Positions 26,432-35,173 of a stretch of 64,000 bases of DNA are shown piece after piece. The notes beneath the pieces are model-generated. The model ran no database searches, was not told where the DNA came from, and worked only from the letters and a program-made list of their open reading frames with translations. The DNA comes from Saccharopolyspora hordei (GTDB taxonomy: Bacteria; Actinomycetota; Actinomycetes; Mycobacteriales; Pseudonocardiaceae), in NCBI RefSeq assembly GCF_013410345.1, contig NZ_JACCFJ010000001.1, positions 62,001 to 126,000 of the forward strand, in the 5' to 3' direction. The position numbers and the translations under genes are program-made. Positions within the stretch are counted from its first letter, which is position 1. Each line of letters opens with the position of its first letter.

Positions 26432-27655
26432 TCAGCCGCGCTGTGACAGGAAGCGGACCTGGACCTCTTCGCCGGCAGCCACCTCGGTGACCTCCTCGTC
26501 CACCACCACCAGGCAGTTCGCCTCGGCCAGCGAGGCGAGCAGGTGCGACCCCGAGGTGCCCAGCGGCTGCACCAGGTAGGAGCCGTTCTGCGGATCGCGC
26601 AGCAGCTGGCCGCGCAGGAAGCCTCGCCGGCCCTTCGTGGAGGTGATCGGCGAGAGCAGCTCGGCCGTCACGGTGCGGCGGTGCGGGTTCTGCTTGCCCA
26701 GCGCGGTGCGGATCAGCGGCCGCACCAGCACCTCGAACGCCACGAGCGCGCTCACCGGGTTGCTGGGCAGCGCGAAGGTGGGGATCTCGTCCGGGCCCAG
26801 GCGGCCGAAGCCCTGCACCGAGCCGGGCTGCATCGCGACCCGGCTCACGTCGAGCTCCCCCAGGTCGGCCAGCGCCGCCCGGACCTCGGCGCCCTGCGTG
26901 CCACCGACGCCGCCGGCGATCACCACGATCTCCGACAGCAGCAGCCGCCCCTCGACGACCTCGCGCAGCCGCCGCGGGTCGCTGCTCATGATGCCGACGC
27001 GGGTCACCTCGGCGCCGGCGTCGCGCGCGGCCGCGGCCAGCGCGTAGGAGTTGACGTCGTAGACCTGGCCCTGGCCGGGCGTGCGGTCGACGTCCACCAG
27101 CTCCTCGCCCACGGAGATCACCGACACGCGGGGCCGCGGGTGCACCAGGACCTTGTCCCGCCCCACCGCGGCGAGCAGGCCCACCTGCGCGGGGCCGATC
27201 GGTGCGCCGCGGCGCACCGCCACGTCACCGGTCTGCACGTCCTCGCCGGTGCGGCGCACGAACGCCGCCGAGGGCACCGACCGGCGCACGGTGACCTTCG
27301 CCGGGTGCTCGTCGGTGTACTCCAGCGGCACGACCGCGTCGGCCAGCGTCGGCAGCGGCGCACCGGTGTCCACCCGGACCGCCTGGCCCGGCTGCAACCG
27401 CCGCGGCTGCCGGGAGCCGACCGGGATCTCGCCGACCACCGGCATCAGGATCGGCTCCTCGCTGGCGGCCTGCACGTCCACGCTGCGCACCGCGTACCCG
27501 TCCACCGCGGCCTGGTCGAATCCGGGCAGCGCCTGTTCGGCGACGACCTCCTCAGCGCACAGCAGCCCCTGCGCCTCGGAGATCGCCACGCGGACCGGCG
27601 CGGGCCGGACAGCCGCCGTGAGCACGCGTGCGAGTTGCTCGTCCACTGTCCGCAT
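26432..27655 (-). CDS. glp: Gephyrin-like molybdotransferase Glp (MoeA family)
   Basis: 407 residues. MoeA layout: N-terminal domain with FDQAAVDGYAVRS and DTGAPLPTLADAVVPLEY, and the MPT-binding domain with VSVISVGEEL, GGVGGTQ and FALPSNPVSALVAFEV. In Corynebacterium the orthologue Glp binds FtsZ and its receptor GlpR; in molybdenum metabolism MoeA inserts Mo into molybdopterin. Position between galU and rimJ/sepX favours the divisome role. ATG 27655 is chosen over one 18 codons upstream because of an internal GAGG. Confidence 0.85.
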   Translation of the reverse strand: MRTVDEQLARVLTAAVRPAPVRVAISEAQGLLCAEEVVAEQALPGFDQAAVDGYAVRSVDVQAASEEPILMPVVGEIPVGSRQPRRLQPGQAVRVDTGAPLPTLADAVVPLEYTDEHPAKVTVRRSVPSAAFVRRTGEDVQTGDVAVRRGAPIGPAQVGLLAAVGRDKVLVHPRPRVSVISVGEELVDVDRTPGQGQVYDVNSYALAAAARDAGAEVTRVGIMSSDPRRLREVVEGRLLLSEIVVIAGGVGGTQGAEVRAALADLGELDVSRVAMQPGSVQGFGRLGPDEIPTFALPSNPVSALVAFEVLVRPLIRTALGKQNPHRRTVTAELLSPITSTKGRRGFLRGQLLRDPQNGSYLVQPLGTSGSHLLASLAEANCLVVVDEEVTEVAAGEEVQVRFLSQRG

Positions 27656-27752
27656 GGCCTCGTCCTCTTCCCGTGCACCGAGCCGCCGCCCGGCGTGGCT
27701 GTAGGTCACGTCCTGTCCCGGCGGAAGTGGCCGCTCGCACCGCAGCGAGCGC

Positions 27753-28679
27753 TCAGGGCCGCCCGGAGGACGTCTGGTCCTTCCCCTCGATCCGCTCGAC
27801 GAGCCAGGACCGCAGGTCCGGCCCGTACTCGGGATCCTCCAGCGCGAAGTCCACCGCAGCTTTCAGGAAACCGCCAGGATTTCCCAAGTCGTGTCGCCCA
27901 CCTCGATGGACGACCACGTGCACCGGGTGTCCCTCGGAGATCAACAACGCTACGGCATCGGTGAGCTGCAGCTCACCTCCGGCACCCGGCTCGATGCGAC
28001 GCAGCGCGTCGAAGACCGCCCGGTCCAGCAGGTAGCGGCCCGCCGCCGCGAAGGTGGACGGCGCCTCCTCCGGGGCGGGCTTCTCGACCATGCCCCGGAC
28101 CTGCTTGACGTCGGCGTCGTCGGTGTCGGTGACGTCGAAGACGCCGTAGGCGGAGATCTGCTCCCGCGGCACGTCGACGGCGCACAGCACGCTGCCGCCG
28201 AACCGGTTGCGGACCTCGGCCATCCGCCGCAGCACGCCGGTCGGCAGCACCAGGTCGTCGGGGAGCAGCACGGCGACCGCGTCGTCGTCCTCGCCCAGGT
28301 TCGGCTCCGCGCAGCCCACCGCGTGGCCGAGCCCGAGCGCCTGCTCCTGCACCGCGGTCTCCGCGGAGAGCAGGCCGGGCGCGCGCCGGACCTTCTCCAG
28401 CAGCGCGTCCTTGCCGCGTTCCGCGAGGGTCCGCTCCAGCTCGGGTTGGGGTGTGAAGTAGTCGACGACCGCGGCCTTGTCGGGCGAGGTCACGATGACC
28501 AGGCGTTGTGCGCCGGCCTCGGCCGCCTCGGCGGCGACCAGTTCGATCCCGGGGGTGTCCACGACCGGGAGCAACTCCTTGGGCACCGCCTTCGTGGCCG
28601 GCAGGAACCTGGTTCCTAGGCCTGCTGCGGGCACGATGGCGGTCCGGAACGCGTTGGGCGTGCTCGTCGGGCTGCTCAT
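27753..28679 (-). CDS. galU: UTP-glucose-1-phosphate uridylyltransferase
   Basis: 308 residues. The nucleotidyltransferase signature PAAGLGTRFLPATKAVPKEL lies near the N-terminus, followed by LPDDLVLP with the metal-binding D, YGVFDV and VEKPAPEEAPS. It makes UDP-glucose for trehalose, glycogen and cell-envelope glycans. First gene of the minus-strand galU-glp-rimJ-sepX block (98 bases separate it from glp). The promoter lies in the 37-base gap shared with the cyclo-ligase gene. Confidence 0.92.
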   Translation of the reverse strand: MSSPTSTPNAFRTAIVPAAGLGTRFLPATKAVPKELLPVVDTPGIELVAAEAAEAGAQRLVIVTSPDKAAVVDYFTPQPELERTLAERGKDALLEKVRRAPGLLSAETAVQEQALGLGHAVGCAEPNLGEDDDAVAVLLPDDLVLPTGVLRRMAEVRNRFGGSVLCAVDVPREQISAYGVFDVTDTDDADVKQVRGMVEKPAPEEAPSTFAAAGRYLLDRAVFDALRRIEPGAGGELQLTDAVALLISEGHPVHVVVHRGGRHDLGNPGGFLKAAVDFALEDPEYGPDLRSWLVERIEGKDQTSSGRP

Positions 28680-28716
28680 GGCCAGGGAGCCTATCGGGCA
28701 AACCTACAGTGGACCT

Positions 28717-29313
28717 GTGAGCTCGCCGGACGAATCCCTTGCGACGAAGGACGCGTGGCGCCGCAGGCTGCTGCAGCAGCGCCGCGACGTGGACGAAGCC
28801 ACCCGCACGGCGGACGCCGAGGCGCTCCAGGAGGCGGCGCTGGCCTGGCTCGCCGAGCACCGGTACCGGACGGTCGCCGCCTACGTCCCGGTCGGCGAGG
28901 AGCCCGGCTCGCCGGAGCTGCTGGAGGCGCTGCGCGGCGCCGGGCTGCGGGTGCTGCTGCCGGTGGTGCACCGCCGGGAGCCGCTGCAGTGGGCCGACTA
29001 CACCGGGCCGGACTCGCTGCGCCGCGCCGGTTTCGACCTGCTGGAACCCGCGGGCCCGCGGCTGGGTGCCGAGGCCGTCGCGGAGGCCGAGGCGCTGCTG
29101 GTGCCCGCGCTCGCGGTGGACCGGCGGGGCGTGCGGCTGGGGCGCGGCGCGGGCTACTACGACCGGTCGCTGCCGTTGGCCGCGCCGGGTGCGCCGCTGA
29201 TCGGCGTGGTCCGGGACGAGGAGTTCGTGGCCGAGCTGCCCGGGGAGCCGCACGACGTGCGGATGACCGGGGTGCTGACGCCGCGGCGGGGGGTCGTGGC
29301 GCTACCCGTGTGA
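28717..29313 (+). CDS. 5-formyltetrahydrofolate cyclo-ligase
   Basis: 198 residues. Family motifs are visible: RRRLLQQRRDV at the start, VLLPVVHRREPLQWADY, LLVPALAVDRRGVRLGRGAG with YYDRSL. It converts 5-formyl-THF to methenyl-THF with ATP. The GTG start has no ribosome site but TACAGT lies seven bases upstream, which would place the transcript start at the GTG (leaderless, inference). Divergent from galU, as Rv0992c is from Rv0993. Confidence 0.88.
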   Translation: MSSPDESLATKDAWRRRLLQQRRDVDEATRTADAEALQEAALAWLAEHRYRTVAAYVPVGEEPGSPELLEALRGAGLRVLLPVVHRREPLQWADYTGPDSLRRAGFDLLEPAGPRLGAEAVAEAEALLVPALAVDRRGVRLGRGAGYYDRSLPLAAPGAPLIGVVRDEEFVAELPGEPHDVRMTGVLTPRRGVVALPV

Positions 29314-29410
29314 CACAGACCTGTTTGCGCTGGACACCTCTTCTGGAGCATCATCGTGTTAGCACTCTTGTAGGTCGAGTGCCAGGACGAGAAGCCGGAG
29401 GTTCACGGCC

Positions 29411-29689
29411 GTGCCCACTTACCAGTACGCCTGCACCGAGTGTGATCACCGGTTCGAGCAGGTGCAGTCGTTCAGCGAGGACTCCCTGACCGAGTGCCCG
29501 AAGTGCACCGGCCGTCTCCGCAAGCTGTTCAACGCCGTGGGCATCGTCTTCAAGGGCTCCGGCTTCTACCGCACCGACAACCGCTCGTCGGGCTCGTCGT
29601 CGAGCTCCTCGTCGAGCTCGAACGGCAGCTCCTCCTCGAGCGACTCGTCGTCGAGCAGCTCCTCGTCCACGACGGCTGCCGCTTCCTGA
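29411..29689 (+). CDS. FmdB-like zinc-ribbon protein with Ser-rich tail
   Basis: 92 residues. PTYQYACTECDHRFE and ECPKCTGRLRKLF give the CxxC...CxxC zinc ribbon of the FmdB family. The last 35 residues are almost all serine, as in Rv0991c, which has been linked to chaperone/redox stress. GTG start with GGAGGTT upstream. The gene order matches Rv0992c-Rv0991c. Confidence 0.85.
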   Translation: MPTYQYACTECDHRFEQVQSFSEDSLTECPKCTGRLRKLFNAVGIVFKGSGFYRTDNRSSGSSSSSSSSSNGSSSSSDSSSSSSSSTTAAAS

Positions 29690-29697
29690 CGTCCCGC

Positions 29698-29720
29698 GCC
29701 GACCGCGGACCGCGGTCGGC
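29698..29720. terminator. Hairpin after the FmdB-like gene
   Basis: GCCGACCGCGG and its complement meet around a single A, so the usable stem is about 8 bp. It lies just past the FmdB-like stop. Confidence 0.5.
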
Positions 29721-29883
29721 GACGGTGCGCTCGCTGTGATCACCCGGCGATCGTTCGTGTGATCTCCAGTTGTCCACAGCGGACCGGGTCATCCACAGAT
29801 TCCCGGAACCCGCTTCCGGCGCGCCCTGCCGCTCCGCAGCATTCGGAGGAGACCGACCTCCCCGGACGCGAGCGGAGCAGACC

Positions 29884-30525
29884 ATGCCGCCGAAGGACCG
29901 CCTCAACGCCACACCGCGCGACCGCCTCGCCGCGCTCCTGCGCAGCCGGCGCGGGGTCCTGCTGCTGCGCAGGTCGGTCGCGCTCGCGCTGCTGCTGCTC
30001 GCGGCCGTGCTCGCGGTGCAGCACCCCGGCTCCCCGAGCGACGGCGTGCCGGTGCTCGTCGCCGCGCGCGACCTGCCGCCCGGCCGCGTGCTGTCCGACG
30101 TGGACGTCGCGCGCCGCGAGGTCCCCGCGGAGCTGGTGCCGAGCGGCGCGCTGCACGACCCCTCCGCCGCGCTCGGCAAGACGCTGAGCGCGGCCGCGCA
30201 CCAGGGCGAACCGCTCACCGACGCGCGCTTCCACGGCCCGACCGTCGCGTCCGGTGCGGCGGGAACGGTGTCGGTGCCGGTCCGGCTCGCCGACCCCGAG
30301 GTGGCCGACTTCCTCGCCCCCGGCAGACGGGTGGACGTCATCACCGCAGCCGACCGACCAGGCGGCGGCGCGGTGCTGGCCGAGAACGCCCGGGTGGTCG
30401 CCGTCCAGCCCGCCCCAGAACGGCACGACCGGGGTCGGCTCATCTTCGTCGGCCTGCCCGAGCAGCTCGCCGGGGCGGTGGCCGCCGCATCCCTCAACCA
30501 GACGGTGACCGTTGCTCTGCGCTGA
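29884..30525 (+). CDS. SAF-domain protein (CpaB/RcpC-like)
   Basis: 213 residues. A basic N-terminus is followed by one membrane segment (LALLLLAAVLAVQHP). Then comes a SAF domain (VPVLVAARDLPPGRVLSDVD, AAHQGEPLTDARF) and a RcpC-like part (VDVITAADRPG; RLIFVGLPE). CpaB proteins help assemble Flp pili, but no pilus genes are nearby; the mycobacterial Rv0990c position suggests a house-keeping envelope role. GGAGCAGACC precedes ATG. Confidence 0.75.
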   Translation: MPPKDRLNATPRDRLAALLRSRRGVLLLRRSVALALLLLAAVLAVQHPGSPSDGVPVLVAARDLPPGRVLSDVDVARREVPAELVPSGALHDPSAALGKTLSAAAHQGEPLTDARFHGPTVASGAAGTVSVPVRLADPEVADFLAPGRRVDVITAADRPGGGAVLAENARVVAVQPAPERHDRGRLIFVGLPEQLAGAVAAASLNQTVTVALR

Positions 30526-30614
30526 GTAGCATGATCGGCCGATCATCCGAACGATTCGACGCTCATCCGCCCGTGGTCGGCGTCGAACCCCCTGCGCCGA
30601 GAGGAGCTGGACGC

Positions 30615-31088
30615 GTGCTCAAGGGCTTCAAGGACTTCCTGATGCGCGGCAACGTGGTCGACCTGGCGGTCGCGGTCGTGGTGGGCAGCGCCTTCACCGC
30701 GCTCGTCACGTCCTTCACCACGAGCATCATCAAGCCGATCATCGCGGCCACCGGCGGTGGCAACGTCACCGGCCTGAGCATCCAGCTGCGCGAGGGCAAC
30801 CAGGCCTCGATCATCGACTTCGCCGCGGTGATCAACTCGGTGATCACCTTCTTCATCACCGCCGCGGTGGTGTACTTCCTGTTCGTGCTGCCGATGAAGA
30901 CGATCAACGAGCGGCGCAAGAAGGGCCAGGAGGAGACGCCGGCGGACCCGACCGACGTCGAACTGCTGCTGGAGATCCGCGACCTGCTGCGCGCCCAGCA
31001 GGGCCTGCCCCCGGTCACGGGCCTGGCCAGCCAGGCGGAGAAGGCGGAGGCCAAGGCGTCGGCCTCCACCAACGGCGCGACGAAGTAG
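30615..31088 (+). CDS. mscL: Large-conductance mechanosensitive channel
   Basis: 157 residues. GFKDFLMRGNVVDLAVAVVVG is cut short here as the S1/TM1 start; TM1 carries the AVAVVVGSAF pore helix and TM2 is SVITFFITAAVVYFLFVLP, followed by the charged cytoplasmic bundle LLLEIRDLL. It opens under membrane tension to release solutes in osmotic downshock. GTG with GAGAGGAGC upstream. The C-terminal tail after the bundle is longer than in E. coli MscL. It corresponds to Rv0985c. Confidence 0.92.
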   Translation: MLKGFKDFLMRGNVVDLAVAVVVGSAFTALVTSFTTSIIKPIIAATGGGNVTGLSIQLREGNQASIIDFAAVINSVITFFITAAVVYFLFVLPMKTINERRKKGQEETPADPTDVELLLEIRDLLRAQQGLPPVTGLASQAEKAEAKASASTNGATK

Positions 31089-31103
31089 CCGTCGCGCCCC
31101 GGT

Positions 31104-31268
31104 TCAGCGGGGTTCGTGGTGCGGCGGCCGGTTCTCCCGGTACCAGCGCTCCTCGTCGTCAGCGGGGGTGCGGTCCGGCCGGTCGTCCGCGGTGGTCTCC
31201 GGCAGCACGTCGCCGAAGATCTCCGCGAGCGTGCGCCGCCGCTCCCGCTCGGCGCGATCGCCGTCCAA
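31104..31268 (-). CDS. Small acidic/basic conserved protein, TTG start
   Basis: 54 residues starting LDGDRAERERRRTLAEIFGD and ending RENRPPHHEPR. A GGGAGGACC site lies seven bases upstream of TTG. It is highly charged, with no membrane segment. Small proteins of this kind (ALAEIFGDVLPE-like core) recur in Pseudonocardiales. The function is unknown. It is convergent with mscL. Confidence 0.55.
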   Translation of the reverse strand: MDGDRAERERRRTLAEIFGDVLPETTADDRPDRTPADDEERWYRENRPPHHEPR

Positions 31269-31445
31269 CTCCGGTCCTCCCCTGGCTGGTGCCGTTGTTC
31301 CACCCCATCATCCCTGCTCCGGGACGGTGGCGGCGAGCCCACCGTCGGCCGGTGTGACGTGGACTACAGTGGAAGCACGAGGTCCGCACGCCGCGGGGCC
31401 GCGCCGCGCGCGGCTCACCGGGCGCCAGCCGCGAGGGGCGAGAAG

Positions 31446-31700
31446 ATGGGTTTGCTGGACAAGGCCAAGGACCTGGCGAACCAGGCCAAGGGCAAGGCCG
31501 AGGAGCTCGCCGAGAAGGCGGGCCCGAGCGCCGTGAAGGGACTCGACGCCGCCAAGACCAGCCTGGACAAGGCGACCGGCGGCAAGTACCACGACAAGAT
31601 CGAATCCGTGAGCGGCAAGGTCGAGGGCCTGCTCAAGCACGGGAAGGGGCCCGGGGACACCGGCCCCGGAGGGGACGGCCAGACACCGAAGACGTCCTGA
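31446..31700 (+). CDS. MT0933-like antitoxin family protein
   Basis: 84 residues, lysine- and alanine-rich amphipathic helices (LLDKAKDLANQAKGKAEELA), ending in a Gly/Pro-rich tail. This fits the MT0933_antitox family (Rv0909-like). The usual SRPBCC toxin partner is not adjacent, so it is either solitary or a CsbD-like stress protein. ATG with GAGGGGCGAG upstream. Confidence 0.65.
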   Translation: MGLLDKAKDLANQAKGKAEELAEKAGPSAVKGLDAAKTSLDKATGGKYHDKIESVSGKVEGLLKHGKGPGDTGPGGDGQTPKTS

Positions 31701-31711
31701 CCTGCGCAGGC

Positions 31712-31740
31712 GGTGGCGGCTCTGGAGCGGAGCCGCCACC
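31712..31740. terminator. Convergent hairpin terminator
   Basis: GGTGGCGGCT pairs with AGCCGCCACC around a 9-base loop, between the antitoxin-like gene and the molybdopterin gene that face each other. Confidence 0.7.
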
Positions 31741-31753
31741 GTTCGTGCGTCGG

Positions 31754-32350
31754 TCAGGCCGTTTCCAAGCCGGACAGCTGTTCGATCACGTGGGCCACGA
31801 GCGGGGTCAGCGTGGCCATGCCGTCGCGGACCGCGGCGCGGGAGCCCGCGAGGTTGACCACCAGCGTGCTGCCGGAGACCCCGACCAGCCCGCGCGACAC
31901 CCCCGCGTCGACCGCGCCCGCCGCCAGGCCCGAGGCCCGGAGGGCTTCGGCGATGCCCGGGATCGGCCGGTCCAGCACACCGGCCGTGGCGTCCGGCGTG
32001 ACGTCCCGCGGCGACACACCGGTGCCACCAACGGTGATCACCACGTCCACGCCGCCGATCACCGCGGTGTTCAGTGCGTTGCGGATGTCCACCGTCTCCC
32101 CGGCCACCGCGACGGTGCCGTCCACGATGAAGCCCGCTTCCTCCAGCAACTCGGTCACCAGCGGACCGATGTTGTCCTCCTGCTCGCCCTGTGCCACCCG
32201 GTCGTCCACCACGACCACCAGGGCCCGTCCCAAACGCTGCGCGCTGCGTTCCATGCAGGCAACCGTAGTGCCAAGGGGGGGCCCGGTCAGGTCCTCGGCG
32301 CTCGTGAGCCCGGTCAACCGCCGCTGCACGACACCTGTTCCGTCGGACAT
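31754..32350 (-). CDS. moaB2: MoaB/MogA-type molybdopterin adenylyltransferase
   Basis: 198 residues. ALVVVVDDRVAQGEQEDN, VITVGGTGVSPRDVTPD and VVNLAGSRAAV are the MoaB/Mog nucleotide/MPT-binding motifs. The GGTG and PRDVTPD signature is intact. It adenylylates molybdopterin before metal insertion. ATG is placed after AGGAGG. The same order pepD-moaB2-mscL occurs in M. tuberculosis (Rv0983-Rv0985c). Confidence 0.85.
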   Translation of the reverse strand: MSDGTGVVQRRLTGLTSAEDLTGPPLGTTVACMERSAQRLGRALVVVVDDRVAQGEQEDNIGPLVTELLEEAGFIVDGTVAVAGETVDIRNALNTAVIGGVDVVITVGGTGVSPRDVTPDATAGVLDRPIPGIAEALRASGLAAGAVDAGVSRGLVGVSGSTLVVNLAGSRAAVRDGMATLTPLVAHVIEQLSGLETA

Positions 32351-32542
32351 GGTCCTCCTGATCGCGAAGAGAAGTCTGCGGTCCCGCAGCGGTCCTGCCG
32401 CAGGCCGACGCCGGGAATCGTTCGGTTGCCCCCGCAGGGACAACGTCCCAGGGGTGCGGAACGGTTCCGGGCGGTCGCGAACGCGCCGCCGACCGCTCCG
32501 AGGCGGAGGGGCAGGGCCACGGGCGGTCGACGGCGAGGGGAC

Positions 32543-32568
32543 GCGGCCCGGCTGGTGGGCCGGGCCGC
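32543..32568. terminator. Hairpin terminator of the pepD-like gene
   Basis: GCGGCCCGGC and its complement around a 6-base loop, nine bases beyond the protease stop codon. Confidence 0.7.
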
Positions 32569-32576
32569 GCGTCCGG

Positions 32577-33938
32577 TCACCGCTGCCCGACGAGCGTGGC
32601 GTCCACGGTGCGCTCCCCGCCGACCCCGCTGAGGGTGATCGTCACGCGGTCGCCCGGCGCGTGCGAGCGGACCGCGGCCACCAGCGAATCGGGGTCCTGG
32701 ATCAGCCGGTCGTCCACCTTGGTGATCAGGTCACCTTCGCGGACGCCGGCCTGTTCGGCGGGGCCACCGGGCACGACGTTGCGAACCAGTGCTCCCGGCT
32801 GGTCGCCGACGCCGATCAGCACACCGAGCGTGGTCTGGGTGGCCGAACCGTGGTCCTTCAGTTCCGTGGCGATGCGCCACGCCTGGTCGATCGGGATCGC
32901 GAAGCCGAGGCCGACCGAGCCGGCCTGGCTCTGGCTGTTCCCGGGGCTGTAGATCGCCGAGTTGATGCCGACCACGTTGCCGTCCATGTCGACCAGCGGC
33001 CCACCGGAGTTGCCCGGGTTGATCGCCGCGTCGGTCTGCAACGCGTTCAGCACGGTGTCCTCGCTGCCGTTCTCGCCGCCCGCGCGCACCGGCCGGTCCT
33101 TGGCGCTGATGATGCCGCTGGTGACGGTGCCGGACAGGCCGAACGGCGAACCGATGGCCACGACCGGCGCCCCCACCGGAAGGTCGTCGCTGCGGCCCAG
33201 CTCGGCCGGGGTGACCCCGGTGATGTCGGCCTTGACCACCGCGAGGTCGGACTTCGGGTCGGTGCCCACCACCCGGACCTTCGCGGTGCGGCCGTCGTGG
33301 AACATCGCGGTGAGCCGGCTGCCCGCGCCACCGCTGTCCACCACGTGGTTGTTGGTCAGGATGTAGCCGTCGTCGCTGATCACGATGCCGGAACCCTCGC
33401 CGGCGCCGCGCGCGGTGACCAGCTGCAGCTGGACGACGCTGGGCAGCACCTTGTCGGCGACCTGCTGCACCGAGCCCTGCGGGGCGGTGCTGACGCTGCG
33501 CGCCGGGCGCTGCTGGTCCAGCGAGCTGACGCTGGGGGCCCTGTCGCCGCCGAACTGGTAGCCGACGTAACCGCCGACACCGCCGCCGACCAGCCCGCAC
33601 ACCAGGGCCAGCGCGGCCACGCCCGCGACGAGCCCGCCGCGGCGGCCGGAGGACTGCTGCGGCAGCACCGCGGTGTGCCCCCAGGGCTGCTGCTGCGTCG
33701 CGTGCGGCTGCGCTCCCTGCGCCGCGTACGACTGCTGGTCCTGGGACGGCTGCGCCGCGTACGCGGGCTGGCCCTCGGGTGGCCGCGCGTACGGGTTCTC
33801 GGGGTCCGGTCGCTGCGCGTGCGGCTGCTGCGACGGCACCCCGGCTGGTGACGTGTCGCCAGTGCCAGCCGAGCTGCTCTCCGGCCGCGGCGTCGGTTCT
33901 TCCGGCTGGTCGCCGGAACCCGGGGTGTGATCGGTCAT
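32577..33938 (-). CDS. pepD: HtrA-like serine protease with PDZ domain
   Basis: About 453 residues. A Pro/Gln-rich cytoplasmic N-terminus is followed by one membrane segment (LVAGVAALALVCGLVGGGVG). The trypsin-like domain has H in LTNNHVV, D in KSDLAVVK and S in GNSGGPL, and a C-terminal PDZ has REGDLITKVDDRLI. It degrades or refolds misfolded envelope proteins. In mycobacteria PepD is controlled by MprAB and SigE; the MprAB-like pair lies 2.3 kb away here. GTG at 33956 is an alternative start. Confidence 0.88.
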   Translation of the reverse strand: MTDHTPGSGDQPEEPTPRPESSSAGTGDTSPAGVPSQQPHAQRPDPENPYARPPEGQPAYAAQPSQDQQSYAAQGAQPHATQQQPWGHTAVLPQQSSGRRGGLVAGVAALALVCGLVGGGVGGYVGYQFGGDRAPSVSSLDQQRPARSVSTAPQGSVQQVADKVLPSVVQLQLVTARGAGEGSGIVISDDGYILTNNHVVDSGGAGSRLTAMFHDGRTAKVRVVGTDPKSDLAVVKADITGVTPAELGRSDDLPVGAPVVAIGSPFGLSGTVTSGIISAKDRPVRAGGENGSEDTVLNALQTDAAINPGNSGGPLVDMDGNVVGINSAIYSPGNSQSQAGSVGLGFAIPIDQAWRIATELKDHGSATQTTLGVLIGVGDQPGALVRNVVPGGPAEQAGVREGDLITKVDDRLIQDPDSLVAAVRSHAPGDRVTITLSGVGGERTVDATLVGQR

Positions 33939-34038
33939 GACTCCACTCTGCTCCACGCGGCTGAGAAGTGCCTGAGACCCCCCTGTGGACCCGGTGTCAG
34001 CAGCTGATCACCTCTGTGAGGTCCACCGCACCGGCCGC

Positions 34039-35112
34039 TCAGCGGAGGCGGTCGGCGATCTGCTCCGGGGTCACGTCGTTGATCCACACTCCCATGCCGG
34101 ACTCCGAGCCCGCCAGGTACTTCAGCTTGTCCGCGGAGCGGCGCACCGAGAAGACCTCCAGGCGCAGCCAGGACAGGTCGCGGCCGACGCGCACCGGCGC
34201 CTGGTGCCAGGCGGCGATGTAGGGCAGCGGGGTGTCGTAGAGGCGGTCGAGGCGGCGCAGCACGTCGAGGTAGGTCTTCGCGAGGTCGTCGCGCTCCTCG
34301 TCGGTGAGCGCCGGGATGTCCGGGACCTTGCGGTGCGGCACGAGGTGCACCTCGACCGGCCAGCGCGCCGCGGCCGGGACGTAGGCGGTCCAGTGCTCGG
34401 AGTCGACCACCACCCGCCGCCCGGAGGCGCGTTCCGCGGCGAGCACGTCGCCCTGCACGTGCCGGCCGTGCAGTGACAGGTACTCGTCGGCGACGCGCAG
34501 CGCCTTCCCGGTCTTCGGCGTGACGAACGGGTAGCCGTAGACCTGCCCGTGCGGGTGGTGCAGCGTGACGCCGATCTCCTCGCCGCGGTTCTCGAAGCAG
34601 AAGACCTGCTCCACGCCGGGGACCTCGGACAGCGCGGTGGTCCGGTCGGCCCACACGTCGACGACGGTGCGGGCCTGGGCGGGGCTGAGCGCGCTGAACG
34701 AGGAGCTGTGGTCGGAGGTGAAGCAGACGACCTCGCACCGGCCGCGCGCCGGCGCGGAGGGCACCATCGGCATGCCCTCCACAGTGGACTCCTCGCCGGG
34801 GATCCCGGTGGCGAACGACGGGAACTGGTTCTCGAAGACCACCACGTCGTAGTCGGGTTCCGGGATCTCGGTGGGCCGCCCGGGACTGCTGGGGCACAGC
34901 GGGCACAGCTCGGCCGGGGGCTTGTAGGTGCGCGACTGCCGGTGCGCGGCGATCGCCACCCACTCGCCGGTCAGCGGGTCCCGCCGCATCTCCGACGCCG
35001 GTGCCTGCGGGGGCAGCTCGCGGGTGTCGACGGCGTCCCGCACCGTCTCCGGGTCGCTGTCGAAGTAGATGATCTCGCGGCCGTCGGCCAGTCGTCGTGC
35101 CGTGCGCTTCAC
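34039..35112 (-). CDS. galT: Galactose-1-phosphate uridylyltransferase
   Basis: 357 residues. The active-site TLHHPHGQVYG (HPHGQ) is intact, as are CPLCPSSPGRPTE (zinc cysteines) and ENQFPSF. It exchanges UMP between UDP-glucose and galactose-1-phosphate in the Leloir pathway. No galK follows. It is 61 bases downstream of the DeoR-type regulator gene, with which it probably forms an operon. GTG with GAGAGG upstream. Together they interrupt the conserved pepD-mprB order. Confidence 0.9.
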   Translation of the reverse strand: MKRTARRLADGREIIYFDSDPETVRDAVDTRELPPQAPASEMRRDPLTGEWVAIAAHRQSRTYKPPAELCPLCPSSPGRPTEIPEPDYDVVVFENQFPSFATGIPGEESTVEGMPMVPSAPARGRCEVVCFTSDHSSSFSALSPAQARTVVDVWADRTTALSEVPGVEQVFCFENRGEEIGVTLHHPHGQVYGYPFVTPKTGKALRVADEYLSLHGRHVQGDVLAAERASGRRVVVDSEHWTAYVPAAARWPVEVHLVPHRKVPDIPALTDEERDDLAKTYLDVLRRLDRLYDTPLPYIAAWHQAPVRVGRDLSWLRLEVFSVRRSADKLKYLAGSESGMGVWINDVTPEQIADRLR

Positions 35113-35173
35113 AGTTCCGCCTCTCCGGGGTGCACAGTGGCGGTCAGGTCCAGGGCCTGTCCGTGCCTGCTCA

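Noticed and set aside
29581-29687. Microsatellite-like TCG/AGC repeat
   Set aside because: It is the serine tail of the FmdB-like protein, conserved in type in the mycobacterial orthologue, not a separate repeat element.
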